Source of the DNA: IMCC2047 sp041395865
GTDB lineage: Bacteria > Pseudomonadota > Gammaproteobacteria > Pseudomonadales > IMCC2047
DNA: 64,000 nucleotides
Reading direction: 5' to 3'
NCBI GenBank assembly: GCA_041395865.1
Contig: JAWKZQ010000001.1
Span: forward strand, 186,001 to 250,000
Shown here: in pieces, positions 43,013 to 51,451 of the stretch
How the letters are laid out: each line of letters begins with the position of its first letter
How positions within the stretch are numbered: the first letter of the stretch is position 1
The notes under the pieces: generated by a model
What the model was told of the DNA's origin: nothing
The model's database searches: none
The model's input: only the letters and a program-made list of their open reading frames with translations
Position numbers and translations under genes: made by a program

Positions 43013-45139
43013 ATGGAGAAGGCCTTGTCCACCATTGCCGATTTCGCGCAACAACTTACCAGTTATCTGGAATCAGACCAGATCAAGGACGTAGAAACGG
43101 CCTATTTTTTTGCCGAAAAGGCCCATGACGGCCAAATGCGCCGCAGCGGCGACCCCTATATTACCCACCCCTTGGCGGTAGCGCGTATTCTGTCTGAAAT
43201 GCGCATGGATCACCAAAGCCTGATGGCGGCCCTGTTACACGATGTGATTGAGGATACGGGGGTCAGCAAGGAAGCCCTGGCCAGCGAGTTCAGTGACACC
43301 GTGGCGGAACTCGTGGACGGGGTGAGCAAACTGACCCATCTGGAGTTCGAAACGGTTGCAGAAAAGCAGGCCGAGAATTTCCAGAAAATGGCCCTGGCCA
43401 TGGCTGAGGATATTCGCGTTATCCTCATCAAGCTGGCTGACCGCCTCCACAACATGCGCACCCTCGGCGTACTGCGCCCGGACAAGCGCCGCCGTATTGC
43501 CCGCGAGACCCTCGATCTATACGCACCGATCGCCAACCGCCTGGGCATGAACAACCTTCGCATCGAGCTGGAAGACCTTGGCTTTAAAGCCCTTCACCCG
43601 ATGCGTGCTGCACGTATCACCCGTGCCGTAAAACGCTCCCGAGGCAACCGCAAAGAAATCGTTACCCAAATTCAAAAGGCCCTTTCCCAGCACCTTGAAC
43701 AGGAAAACCTGCCTAGCCGGGTCATTGGGCGGGAAAAACACCTGGCGGGCATCTACCGGAAAATGCGCGATCAGCGCAAATCCTTCAGTGAAATCATGGA
43801 TGTGTACGCCTTCCGCATCGTCACTGACAGTGTCGATAGCTGTTACCGCGTACTGGGTGCCGTACACAATTTCTACAAGCCGGTGGAAGGGCGCTTTAAG
43901 GATTATATTGCCATTCCCAAGGCCAATGGCTACCAATCCCTGCACACCACGCTATTCGGCATGCACGGGGTTCCCATTGAAATCCAGATTCGCACCGAAG
44001 ACATGGAATACATGGCCAACAACGGTATTGCGGCGCACTGGCTTTACAAATCCAACGACAAGGCAAACCATAGCCATGCCCGGGCCCGCAAATGGGTTCA
44101 GGACCTGCTGGAGATGCAGCAAAGTTCCGGCAGTTCATTGGAATTTATCGAAAACTTTAAAACCGAGCTGTTCCCTCACGAAATCTTTGTCTTCACGCCG
44201 AAGGGCAAGATTATGGAACTGCCCAACGGGGCAACCCCGGTTGACTTTGCCTACGCCGTGCACACAGGCATTGGCCACACCTGCGTAGCGGCGCGCATTA
44301 ACCGCCGACTTGCGCCGCTTAGCACCGTGCTGCAAAGCGGGCAGACCGTGGAAATTATCACGGCGCCCAGCGCTAAACCCAACATGGCCTGGCTTAACTT
44401 CATTGTTACCGGCAAGGCACGCGGCGCTATCCGCCACTACCTCAAGCACCAGAAGCTCTCCGAAGCCATCGAGTTGGGCAAACGCCTGCTGAATAAGGCC
44501 CTGATGGACAACAATACGTCGCTGCAGCAGCTCTCCAACAAACAGTGCGATCTGATCCTTACCGAGACACAAACGGAAAGCTTTGAACAGCTCTACGCTG
44601 ACATCGGAATGGGCGAACGTATGGCATACGGCGTTGCCCGTTTGATCGCCGATGTCGACGCCGCGACTAACCAGAATAGTGCGGCCAGCAAATCAACCGG
44701 TCTTGCTATCCAGGGTACCGAAGGTTTGGTCATCAGCTACGCCAAGTGCTGCCACCCCATTCCCGGTGAGCCGATCATCGGCCACCTGAGCGTCGGTAAA
44801 GGCATGGTTGTACACCGTGAAAAATGCCGCAATATCAAGGATATCAGGAAAAACCCTGAGAAATGCGTCATGCTCACCTGGGGCGAAAAGGTCCAAGGCG
44901 AATTCAGCGTAGTGCTGCGCCTCGAAGTGGCCAACCAGCGTGCCATTGTCGCGACCATCGCCACGCTGATCACCGCGGCCGATGCCAGCATTGAAAAAAT
45001 CAGCATTGAGGACCAGGACGCCGAACTCAGCCTGATCCATGTCGAAATCTACATCAAGGATCGCATGCACCTGGCCCGAGTCATGCGCCGGGCTCGAAAT
45101 AATCCATTGGTCAATCGCGTTTCGCGCGTGAGAAGTTAA
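43013..45139 (+). CDS. spoT: Bifunctional (p)ppGpp synthetase/hydrolase SpoT
   Basis: SpoT makes and degrades the alarmone (p)ppGpp. The 708 residues comprise an HD hydrolase domain with HPLAVARIL and HDVIEDTG, a synthetase domain (about 200-345: YRKMRDQRKSF, IAIPKANGYQSLHT), a TGS domain (FVFTPKGKIMELPNGATPVD), a zinc-finger-like/helical part (CCHPIPGEPIIGH) and a C-terminal ACT domain. The hydrolase HD motif is intact. ATG 43013 is listed, but a TTG at 43025 has GGAG six bases upstream and could be the true start. Confidence 0.96.
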   Translation: MEKALSTIADFAQQLTSYLESDQIKDVETAYFFAEKAHDGQMRRSGDPYITHPLAVARILSEMRMDHQSLMAALLHDVIEDTGVSKEALASEFSDTVAELVDGVSKLTHLEFETVAEKQAENFQKMALAMAEDIRVILIKLADRLHNMRTLGVLRPDKRRRIARETLDLYAPIANRLGMNNLRIELEDLGFKALHPMRAARITRAVKRSRGNRKEIVTQIQKALSQHLEQENLPSRVIGREKHLAGIYRKMRDQRKSFSEIMDVYAFRIVTDSVDSCYRVLGAVHNFYKPVEGRFKDYIAIPKANGYQSLHTTLFGMHGVPIEIQIRTEDMEYMANNGIAAHWLYKSNDKANHSHARARKWVQDLLEMQQSSGSSLEFIENFKTELFPHEIFVFTPKGKIMELPNGATPVDFAYAVHTGIGHTCVAARINRRLAPLSTVLQSGQTVEIITAPSAKPNMAWLNFIVTGKARGAIRHYLKHQKLSEAIELGKRLLNKALMDNNTSLQQLSNKQCDLILTETQTESFEQLYADIGMGERMAYGVARLIADVDAATNQNSAASKSTGLAIQGTEGLVISYAKCCHPIPGEPIIGHLSVGKGMVVHREKCRNIKDIRKNPEKCVMLTWGEKVQGEFSVVLRLEVANQRAIVATIATLITAADASIEKISIEDQDAELSLIHVEIYIKDRMHLARVMRRARNNPLVNRVSRVRS

Positions 45140-45175
45140 TCACCCTTTTACTCATTGTTTAAGCAAGGAAACCCT

Positions 45176-45565
45176 ATGAGCAACCGTTCAACCATCGCCA
45201 CCAACAACGCTCCGCAAGCCATCGGCACCTACTCGCAAGCTGTTAAAGTGGGTAACACCGTTTACCTATCCGGCCAAATCCCACTGGTTCCGCAAAGCAT
45301 GGAGCTCATCTCAGACAACATTGAAGAACAAATCCAACAGGTCTTTAAAAACCTGACGGCTGTTGCCGAAGCCGCGGGCGGCTCCCTAGCCGATATCGCT
45401 AAATTAAACATTTTCATGACCGATCTTGCCCATTTCCCGACCGTTAACGAAATTATGGCGCAACACTTTAATGAACCCTACCCAGCTCGCGCCGCCATCG
45501 GCGTTGCCAGCTTGCCCAAAGGCTCCCAGGTTGAAATGGACGCCATTATGGTACTGAGTGACTAA
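45176..45565 (+). CDS. ridA: RidA family 2-iminobutanoate/2-iminopropanoate deaminase
   Basis: RidA hydrolyses reactive enamines and imines released by PLP enzymes such as threonine dehydratase. The 129-residue trimeric fold contains APQAIGTYSQAVKVG, the VYLSGQIP segment, and the catalytic arginine in YPARAAIGVASLPKG. The start is ATG 45176, preceded by AAGGAAACCC. The spoT-ridA-recG order is conserved. Confidence 0.96.
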   Translation: MSNRSTIATNNAPQAIGTYSQAVKVGNTVYLSGQIPLVPQSMELISDNIEEQIQQVFKNLTAVAEAAGGSLADIAKLNIFMTDLAHFPTVNEIMAQHFNEPYPARAAIGVASLPKGSQVEMDAIMVLSD

Positions 45566-45602
45566 CCAGGCACCCATTAGCCCTACGCCATGGTAATAAG
45601 CC

Positions 45603-45654
45603 CTGCTGTTGGATCAGGCCGCTGCTCAGAAAAAGCGGCTTATCCCAACAGCAG
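45603..45654. repeat. Large two-tier inverted repeat between ridA and recG
   Basis: CTGCTGTTGG (45603-45612) pairs perfectly with CCAACAGCAG (45645-45654), and inside it GCCGCT (45618-45623) pairs with AGCGGC (45634-45639). There is no T-tract directly after the outer stem, so it is not a classical terminator. It could be a transcript 3' end or a processing element. Confidence 0.7.
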
Positions 45655-45718
45655 AATGCTTTAGCCTGACGGCAATCGCCATCCACTCCTCCTGCGCCGG
45701 CAATCCAGCTGACTTCCT

Positions 45719-47824
45719 ATGAACGCAGCCAGGCAATTCCTGCATGAAATCAGCGTCGATCAGCTTAGCGGTGTCGGCAAACGCAGCGCCGAACGCCTGA
45801 CAAAACTCGGCATAGAAAACCTTCAGGACCTCCTTTTTCATTTACCGTCACGGTATCAGGATCGCACGCGAATAACGCCAATCGGTGCATTAAGCGAAGG
45901 CACCCAGGTGTTAATCGAAGGCCGCATCCTGGCCTGCGATATTGTGCCCGGACGCCGCCGCAGCCTGTTATGCCGTATTGAAGACGGCAGCGGGATAACC
46001 AGCCTGCGCTTCTATTATTTTTCCAATGCGCAGCGTAACGAGTTGCAAAAGGGTCGGCTGATCCGCTGCTTTGGAGATGTACGGCGCGGCCGCAGCGGTC
46101 TTGAGCTCTATCACCCGGAATACGTATTGGATCAACAGGGCCGTCTTGCGCCTTTAGAAGAGCGCCTCACGCCAATTTATCCAACGACAGAGGGGCTCAG
46201 CCAAAAAAAAATTCGACAACTGATCGAACAGGCCCTGGCTTACCTGCCCAACAAGGCCGGCCTGGTAGAGCTTCTTCCTCCCGACCAGCATGCCTCAGGA
46301 GACTATGCCGACATTGCTCAAGCCCTGCATTTCCTGCACGAGCCTCCTGCCAGCCTGGTTTCCCATCAGGCATTACAGCAACTGGTTCAACGACGCCATC
46401 CAGCCCAGCTCCGGCTCGCGTTGGAAGAGCTGGTCGCCCACCAACTGAGTCTCCTGGATCTGCGTAATGCAGTAAGGCAGAGAAAAGCCCCGCAACTGAC
46501 GGGCGATGTTCGGTTAACCGACGCATTCCTGTCATCGCTACCCTATGCCCTGACAGGCGCCCAGCAACGCGTCATCGGGGAAATAAACCAGGATCTGGCG
46601 CAGGCAAGCCCGATGCTGCGTTTGATCCAGGGCGATGTTGGCTCCGGCAAGACCCTGGTAGCCGCCATGGCAGCACTCACAGCCGTCGGGAGTGGATTCC
46701 AGGTCGCCCTGATGGCGCCGACAGAAATTCTCGCCGAACAACACTTCAATAACTTTTGCAGCTGGATGCAACCGTTGGGTATCCAGGTTGCCTGGCTGAC
46801 CGGAAAGCTCAATGCGGCGCAGCGCCGTGAGCATCATGACGCCATTTGCAGCGGCAAGGCCCGCATCATCGTTGGAACACACGCACTGTTCCAGAAGGAG
46901 GTTCGCTTCCAACGATTAGCACTCATTATCATCGACGAGCAGCACCGCTTTGGCGTACACCAAAGGCTGGCGCTGCTCGACAAAGCCGGCTCCGACATGG
47001 GCGTCGCGCACCAGCTCATCATGACGGCCACGCCAATCCCCCGCACGCTGGCAATGTGCGCCTATGCCGATCTGGATACATCGATCATTGACGAACTGCC
47101 GCCGGGACGGACGCCCGTGGAAACCATCGCCATCGCTGCACAGCGCCGCGAACAGGTCGTCCAGCGCGTCCATGATGCTTGCCAGCAAGGGCGCCAGGCC
47201 TATTGGGTATGCACCCTGATTGAGGAATCAGAGGCCTTGCAATGCCAGGCTGCCGAAGTCACCGCAGCACAACTAACCGAACAATTGCCCGACCTCAGCA
47301 TTGGTCTGGTGCACGGGCGCCTCAAAGGCACTGAAAAGGCCGCTATCATGAGCCAGTTCAAAGCTGGCGAAATAGACCTGCTGGTGGCAACCACCGTAAT
47401 TGAGGTGGGTGTCGATGTGCCCAATGCCAGCCTGATGATCATTGAAAACCCCGAGCGGCTTGGCCTCTCTCAGCTTCACCAGCTACGCGGGCGGGTCGGC
47501 CGTGGCGCCAGGCAGAGTTACTGTGTGCTAATGTACAGCACGCCCCTGTCCAGACAGGGTAGGGAGCGCCTGAATATTATGCGCGAATCCAGCGATGGCT
47601 TTACCATTGCCGAAAAAGACCTGGAATTACGCGGGCCGGGCGAAGTGCTTGGCACACGGCAAACCGGCATCATGGATTTCAAAATTGCCGATTTCGAGCT
47701 CAGCAACAGCCTGCTTCCACAAAGCCAGGCCTGTGCCCAGGAAATTCTGCAGCATTACCCTGAGCGGGTTAAACCGCTCATCCAGCGCTGGCTGGGCACA
47801 AACCAGCGCTATGGAAATGTTTAA
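45719..47824 (+). CDS. recG: ATP-dependent DNA helicase RecG
   Basis: RecG remodels branched DNA and reverses stalled forks. The 701 residues include the N-terminal wedge/OB domain (about 60-150), Walker A GDVGSGKT, the DEQH box (IIDEQHRFG), the helicase motif VATTVIEVGVDVPNA, QLRGRVGRG and the C-terminal ELRGPGEVLGTRQTG segment of the family. It is preceded by a large hairpin and is transcribed with ridA. Confidence 0.98.
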   Translation: MNAARQFLHEISVDQLSGVGKRSAERLTKLGIENLQDLLFHLPSRYQDRTRITPIGALSEGTQVLIEGRILACDIVPGRRRSLLCRIEDGSGITSLRFYYFSNAQRNELQKGRLIRCFGDVRRGRSGLELYHPEYVLDQQGRLAPLEERLTPIYPTTEGLSQKKIRQLIEQALAYLPNKAGLVELLPPDQHASGDYADIAQALHFLHEPPASLVSHQALQQLVQRRHPAQLRLALEELVAHQLSLLDLRNAVRQRKAPQLTGDVRLTDAFLSSLPYALTGAQQRVIGEINQDLAQASPMLRLIQGDVGSGKTLVAAMAALTAVGSGFQVALMAPTEILAEQHFNNFCSWMQPLGIQVAWLTGKLNAAQRREHHDAICSGKARIIVGTHALFQKEVRFQRLALIIIDEQHRFGVHQRLALLDKAGSDMGVAHQLIMTATPIPRTLAMCAYADLDTSIIDELPPGRTPVETIAIAAQRREQVVQRVHDACQQGRQAYWVCTLIEESEALQCQAAEVTAAQLTEQLPDLSIGLVHGRLKGTEKAAIMSQFKAGEIDLLVATTVIEVGVDVPNASLMIIENPERLGLSQLHQLRGRVGRGARQSYCVLMYSTPLSRQGRERLNIMRESSDGFTIAEKDLELRGPGEVLGTRQTGIMDFKIADFELSNSLLPQSQACAQEILQHYPERVKPLIQRWLGTNQRYGNV

Positions 47825-47915
47825 ATAACTGTAAATTGCTGTCTCCCCCTTTACTGCTACACTTGGTAATTAATCCTTACAATAATTACCTTTGAAACTG
47901 CGGAAGGAGTCAGCA

Positions 47916-49313
47916 GTGACGATACCTCTTTGTGTACTGGAAATACTCAATAACGGGCAGATTGCCCATGAAGCCAGCGAAGGCGATGTTGAGGCAAAAA
48001 TGACGGCGCTGCGCCAGCGCAATAACGATCAACAGCTTGCCCTGATGGTGTTACTTGAGAACGGTGACGGCGACCGAATGCAGGCGATTATTTCTGCAAA
48101 CGCAATCCTGAACCTGGATGCCCTTAATGACTTTTCGAGCAAACAGCTCAAAGCCCTAAACACGGAAAGCCAGACCCAGCTGCTGGTCAGTAAGGGGCTG
48201 GAAACGTTACCGGCCATTCCCGACGTCACCGGTTATCCCACGCTCATTGATGAAAACCTGTTGAACGCCAAGACCCTTTACCTCGAATCGGGTAAGCGAG
48301 ATACCCTGATCACCCTAACTAACAGTGGTTTTAAGACCCTGACCAAGGATTGCCAACCCGCAGAAATAGGTATTTCGCTGTTTGATCTGCCGCCGCTTTC
48401 CCATAACCGGGAAACTGACTGTACCGATATCTACGCAGCCATCCGCAACTACACATCCCTGCAAATCAAAAAACGGCTGGCCGACACGCTGGAAATCCCC
48501 CCTTTGTCAGGGACCGCAAAAAAAATCCTCAAGATCAGTGCAACACCCAATGCCGAAATTGAGCATTTAGTAAAAGCCATAGAAATGGATCCCAGCCTGG
48601 CAGCCCAGGTGGTTGGCTGGGCGGCATCGCCCTATTACTCGGCACCCGGCAAGGTAACGTCCATCGAAGACGCCATTATCCGGGTACTCGGTTTCGACCT
48701 GGTTTTAAATCTAGCCCTGGGGCTTGCCATGGGCCAAGCCCTTAAAGTGCCCACAAGCGGAATCTGCTCGGTTAACGAATTCTGGCGCCAGGCCGTTTAC
48801 TGCGCACTAACCATGGAAAAACTCAACCGCCTGCTTCCGGTCAGCCATCGCGGCGAGGCCGGCCTCGCCTATCTCACCGGGCTGATGAATAACTTCGGCT
48901 ACCTGATACTCAACCATGTGTTTCCCTCCCATTTCGCAACGCTGTGCCAATATAAACAGGCGAACAGGCATATCAATCCAGCCTATATTGAACAGCATTT
49001 GCTCGGTATTACCGGCGAGCAAATGACCGCCCAGGTTGCAGAGGTTTGGAACCTGCCCATCCAGGTCAATAACGCCATTCGTTTCCAGCAGGAAGCCAGT
49101 TATGATGGCCCGGATGCCCTGTATGCCAACCTCTGTTACCTCAGCAAACACCTGCTGGCTGACATTGGCATCGGCAACCTGCCCGGCGAGACGATCCCGC
49201 CGGAGTTACTGGAAAAGCTGGGGCTTGATCCGGCAAGTGTCGCAGAACTGGTGCGAAACCTGAGTGAATCGCAGGAAGAAATCGAACTCATGCTATCAGG
49301 TATGGCAGCCTGA
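47916..49313 (+). CDS. YbaK-like domain fused to an HDOD domain
   Basis: The start is GTG 47916, preceded by AAGGAG at six bases; the in-frame TTG at 47892 lies upstream of that site. The 465-residue protein has an N-terminal region resembling the YbaK/ProX tRNA-deacylase fold (LPAIPDVTGYPTLIDENLLN). From about residue 185 comes an HDOD domain (IPPLSGTAKKILKISATPNA, AIRFQQEA) of the type found in signalling proteins. HDOD proteins lack a full catalytic HD pair and usually work as signalling scaffolds. The combination suggests a regulator responding to a metabolite, but the function is unknown. Confidence 0.82.
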   Translation: MTIPLCVLEILNNGQIAHEASEGDVEAKMTALRQRNNDQQLALMVLLENGDGDRMQAIISANAILNLDALNDFSSKQLKALNTESQTQLLVSKGLETLPAIPDVTGYPTLIDENLLNAKTLYLESGKRDTLITLTNSGFKTLTKDCQPAEIGISLFDLPPLSHNRETDCTDIYAAIRNYTSLQIKKRLADTLEIPPLSGTAKKILKISATPNAEIEHLVKAIEMDPSLAAQVVGWAASPYYSAPGKVTSIEDAIIRVLGFDLVLNLALGLAMGQALKVPTSGICSVNEFWRQAVYCALTMEKLNRLLPVSHRGEAGLAYLTGLMNNFGYLILNHVFPSHFATLCQYKQANRHINPAYIEQHLLGITGEQMTAQVAEVWNLPIQVNNAIRFQQEASYDGPDALYANLCYLSKHLLADIGIGNLPGETIPPELLEKLGLDPASVAELVRNLSESQEEIELMLSGMAA

Positions 49314-49414
49314 CATCCGTGTCCATCGACCCGAGCGAAGCAAGACTTTTGTTGCAGCGCTCTTTATAATCCAGGCTCGTTTCACAAACCCACCGCTCTA
49401 CCCATGAGCGACTG

Positions 49415-49990
49415 TTGAGCTGCTGTATCTTGAACACGCCCCTACAGATCAATCTGAATCACTGGCATCACTACCAGCGCAACCCGGTTATCCAGATTGA
49501 TCCGTTATGGCGCGCCTGGCTGATGGACCAGGGTTCTCTGACACAGCGCCTGATTGATGCCAGCCGTGGCGATTTCCGTGTCCGAAAACTGAGCCAGAGC
49601 TGGCAGCGCCCCACCCACTCGGAGGCTCAGTGCCTGGGGCTGCCACCCCGCCAACTGGCAATGGTTCGTGAAGTGGAGCTGGTTTGTCATGGAAAACCCT
49701 GGGTGTATGCCCGTAGTGTCTTCCCGCAAAGTACACTTACGGGGCGCTTACGCTGCCTGAAAAAGCTCGATTCCCGCCCGCTCGGCGCACTTTTATTCAG
49801 CGACCCGACGATGCAACGGACTCACTTTGAAATTGCCGCGCTTAGCAATGCCAAACTGGAAAACTATTTCACCGCAAGCGGGTGCCACTATGCCTGGGGC
49901 AGGCGATCGCTGTTTTTTCTTGATGAGAAGCCTATCCTGGTCGCGGAGGTTTTCCTGCCGGCACTGGAGCAGCACGCTCGCTCAAATTAA
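49415..49990 (+). CDS. ubiC: Chorismate lyase (chorismate pyruvate-lyase)
   Basis: UbiC converts chorismate to 4-hydroxybenzoate and pyruvate, the entry to ubiquinone synthesis. The 191-residue protein contains the family segments GSLTQRLI, PWVYARSVFP and RPLGALLF. The catalytic glutamate lies near the C terminus (ILVAEVFLPAL). The listed start is TTG 49415; another TTG at 49430 is possible, and an ATG at 49404 gives only a four-codon frame ending at TGA 49416. It precedes ubiA by 47 bases. Confidence 0.9.
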   Translation: MSCCILNTPLQINLNHWHHYQRNPVIQIDPLWRAWLMDQGSLTQRLIDASRGDFRVRKLSQSWQRPTHSEAQCLGLPPRQLAMVREVELVCHGKPWVYARSVFPQSTLTGRLRCLKKLDSRPLGALLFSDPTMQRTHFEIAALSNAKLENYFTASGCHYAWGRRSLFFLDEKPILVAEVFLPALEQHARSN

Positions 49991-50037
49991 ACTACACTGC
50001 ATAAGATCATCCCTGACACTCATATACTGCTGTATCA

Positions 50038-50922
50038 ATGCCACCCACCATGTTTAATACCCTTGCTTCCCAACTCAGCGACTATTACCGTTTGATGCGC
50101 CTGGATAAGCCCATCGGCATTTATCTACTGCTTTGGCCGACCCTATGGGCACTGTGGATTGCCGCCGAAGGCTTTCCGGATCAAAGTATACTGATCATCT
50201 TCGTGCTGGGCGTGACGCTTATGCGCAGCGCCGGCTGCGTGATCAACGACTTTGCAGACCGAAAAATTGATCGCCACGTAGCACGCACCAAAGAACGTCC
50301 GCTAACCAGTGGCCGTGTCTCCAGTATGGAGGCCTTGGCGTTATTTGGCATACTGACACTCACCGCCTTCCTGCTGGTGCTGATGACCAACTGGCTCACC
50401 GTGGCCTTGTCAGTGGTTGCCGCGCTACTGGCCGTCAGCTATCCCTTCATGAAACGCTACACCCACCTGCCGCAACTTGTCCTGGGCATGGCCTTCGGCA
50501 TGAGTATTCCCATGGCCTTTGCGGCGCAGACAGGCGAAGTGCCCGCCCTGGCCTGGTTGCTCTATACCGCAAATGTGTTGTGGACGCTGGTTTATGACAC
50601 CATGTATGCCATTACGGACCGGGAAGACGACCTGAAAATTGGCGTGAAATCCACCGCAATCCTGTTTGGGGAAAACGACCGCCTGATTCTGGCTGTGCTA
50701 CAACTGTTGACGCTGCTCGCCCTTTACCTGATTGGGCACAGGCTGGAGCTTGGCGGTTGGTATCACGCCGGCTTATGGGGCGCTGCGCTGTTGTTTGCCT
50801 ATCACCAGTACCTGATTAAGGATCGCGACGGCGCACGCTGTTTCAAGGCCTTTTTGCACAATCACTGGGTCGGTATGCTGGTATTCCTCGGCATCGCGCT
50901 TCACTTCGGTTACGCAGGCTGA
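50038..50922 (+). CDS. ubiA: 4-hydroxybenzoate octaprenyltransferase
   Basis: UbiA attaches the polyprenyl tail to 4-hydroxybenzoate in the inner membrane. The 294 residues have eight or nine hydrophobic helices and both aspartate-rich motifs: NDFADRKID and DREDDLK. The two magnesium-binding motifs and RPLTSGRVS fix the assignment. The start is ATG 50038 or ATG 50050; neither has a strong ribosome binding site. It converges with gcvR, with seven bases between stops. Confidence 0.97.
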   Translation: MPPTMFNTLASQLSDYYRLMRLDKPIGIYLLLWPTLWALWIAAEGFPDQSILIIFVLGVTLMRSAGCVINDFADRKIDRHVARTKERPLTSGRVSSMEALALFGILTLTAFLLVLMTNWLTVALSVVAALLAVSYPFMKRYTHLPQLVLGMAFGMSIPMAFAAQTGEVPALAWLLYTANVLWTLVYDTMYAITDREDDLKIGVKSTAILFGENDRLILAVLQLLTLLALYLIGHRLELGGWYHAGLWGAALLFAYHQYLIKDRDGARCFKAFLHNHWVGMLVFLGIALHFGYAG

Positions 50923-50929
50923 GAGTCCG

Positions 50930-51451
50930 CTATTCGGAAAGCTTGATATCCACCATCAATTCGTTGGCCAGCTCTTCAAAGTCATCCTGCAGAAGCGCCA
51001 AGTCGACACCTTCGGGAACATGTACCACCGCGGAAGCAATAAACAGGGTTTCGCCGGACATGGAGGCGCTTTCAACACGCGATTCCCAGGCCTCCAGGTT
51101 AATCTGGTAATCCGCCAACAAATGAGTGATGTCACGGACGATGCCGGAACGATCCTGCCCTACCATTTCCAGGCGAAACTCGCGAAATACCGGCGACGTA
51201 TGCGGCTGAATCTGCTCGATCACCACCCGGATGCCTTCCACATCCAAAGCCTTAACGGCCTCGCTGAAGGCCTGCTGCTCCGAGCAGGGGATTTCCACCA
51301 GTAAGATACCGGCAAACTTGCCTGCCATCGTCACCATTTTACTGTCCGTCCACTCACCGTCGTGAGCAGTAATGGTCGTTGACAGTTTTTCAATGATTCC
51401 GGGGCGATCCTCACACATCACGCCCAGCACAACTGAACACCTCATTGTCAT
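50930..51451 (-). CDS. gcvR: Glycine cleavage system transcriptional repressor, GcvR-like (two ACT domains)
   Basis: The 173 residues make two ACT domains (from GVMCEDRPGIIEKLS and from EMVGQDRSGIVRDIT), the fold of GcvR, which in E. coli acts with GcvA to repress the glycine cleavage operon. The start overlaps the gcvP stop by four bases, so it is coexpressed with gcvP. No GcvA homologue is obvious in the window apart from the divergent LysR protein. A role in glycine sensing is likely. Confidence 0.88.
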   Translation of the reverse strand: MTMRCSVVLGVMCEDRPGIIEKLSTTITAHDGEWTDSKMVTMAGKFAGILLVEIPCSEQQAFSEAVKALDVEGIRVVIEQIQPHTSPVFREFRLEMVGQDRSGIVRDITHLLADYQINLEAWESRVESASMSGETLFIASAVVHVPEGVDLALLQDDFEELANELMVDIKLSE

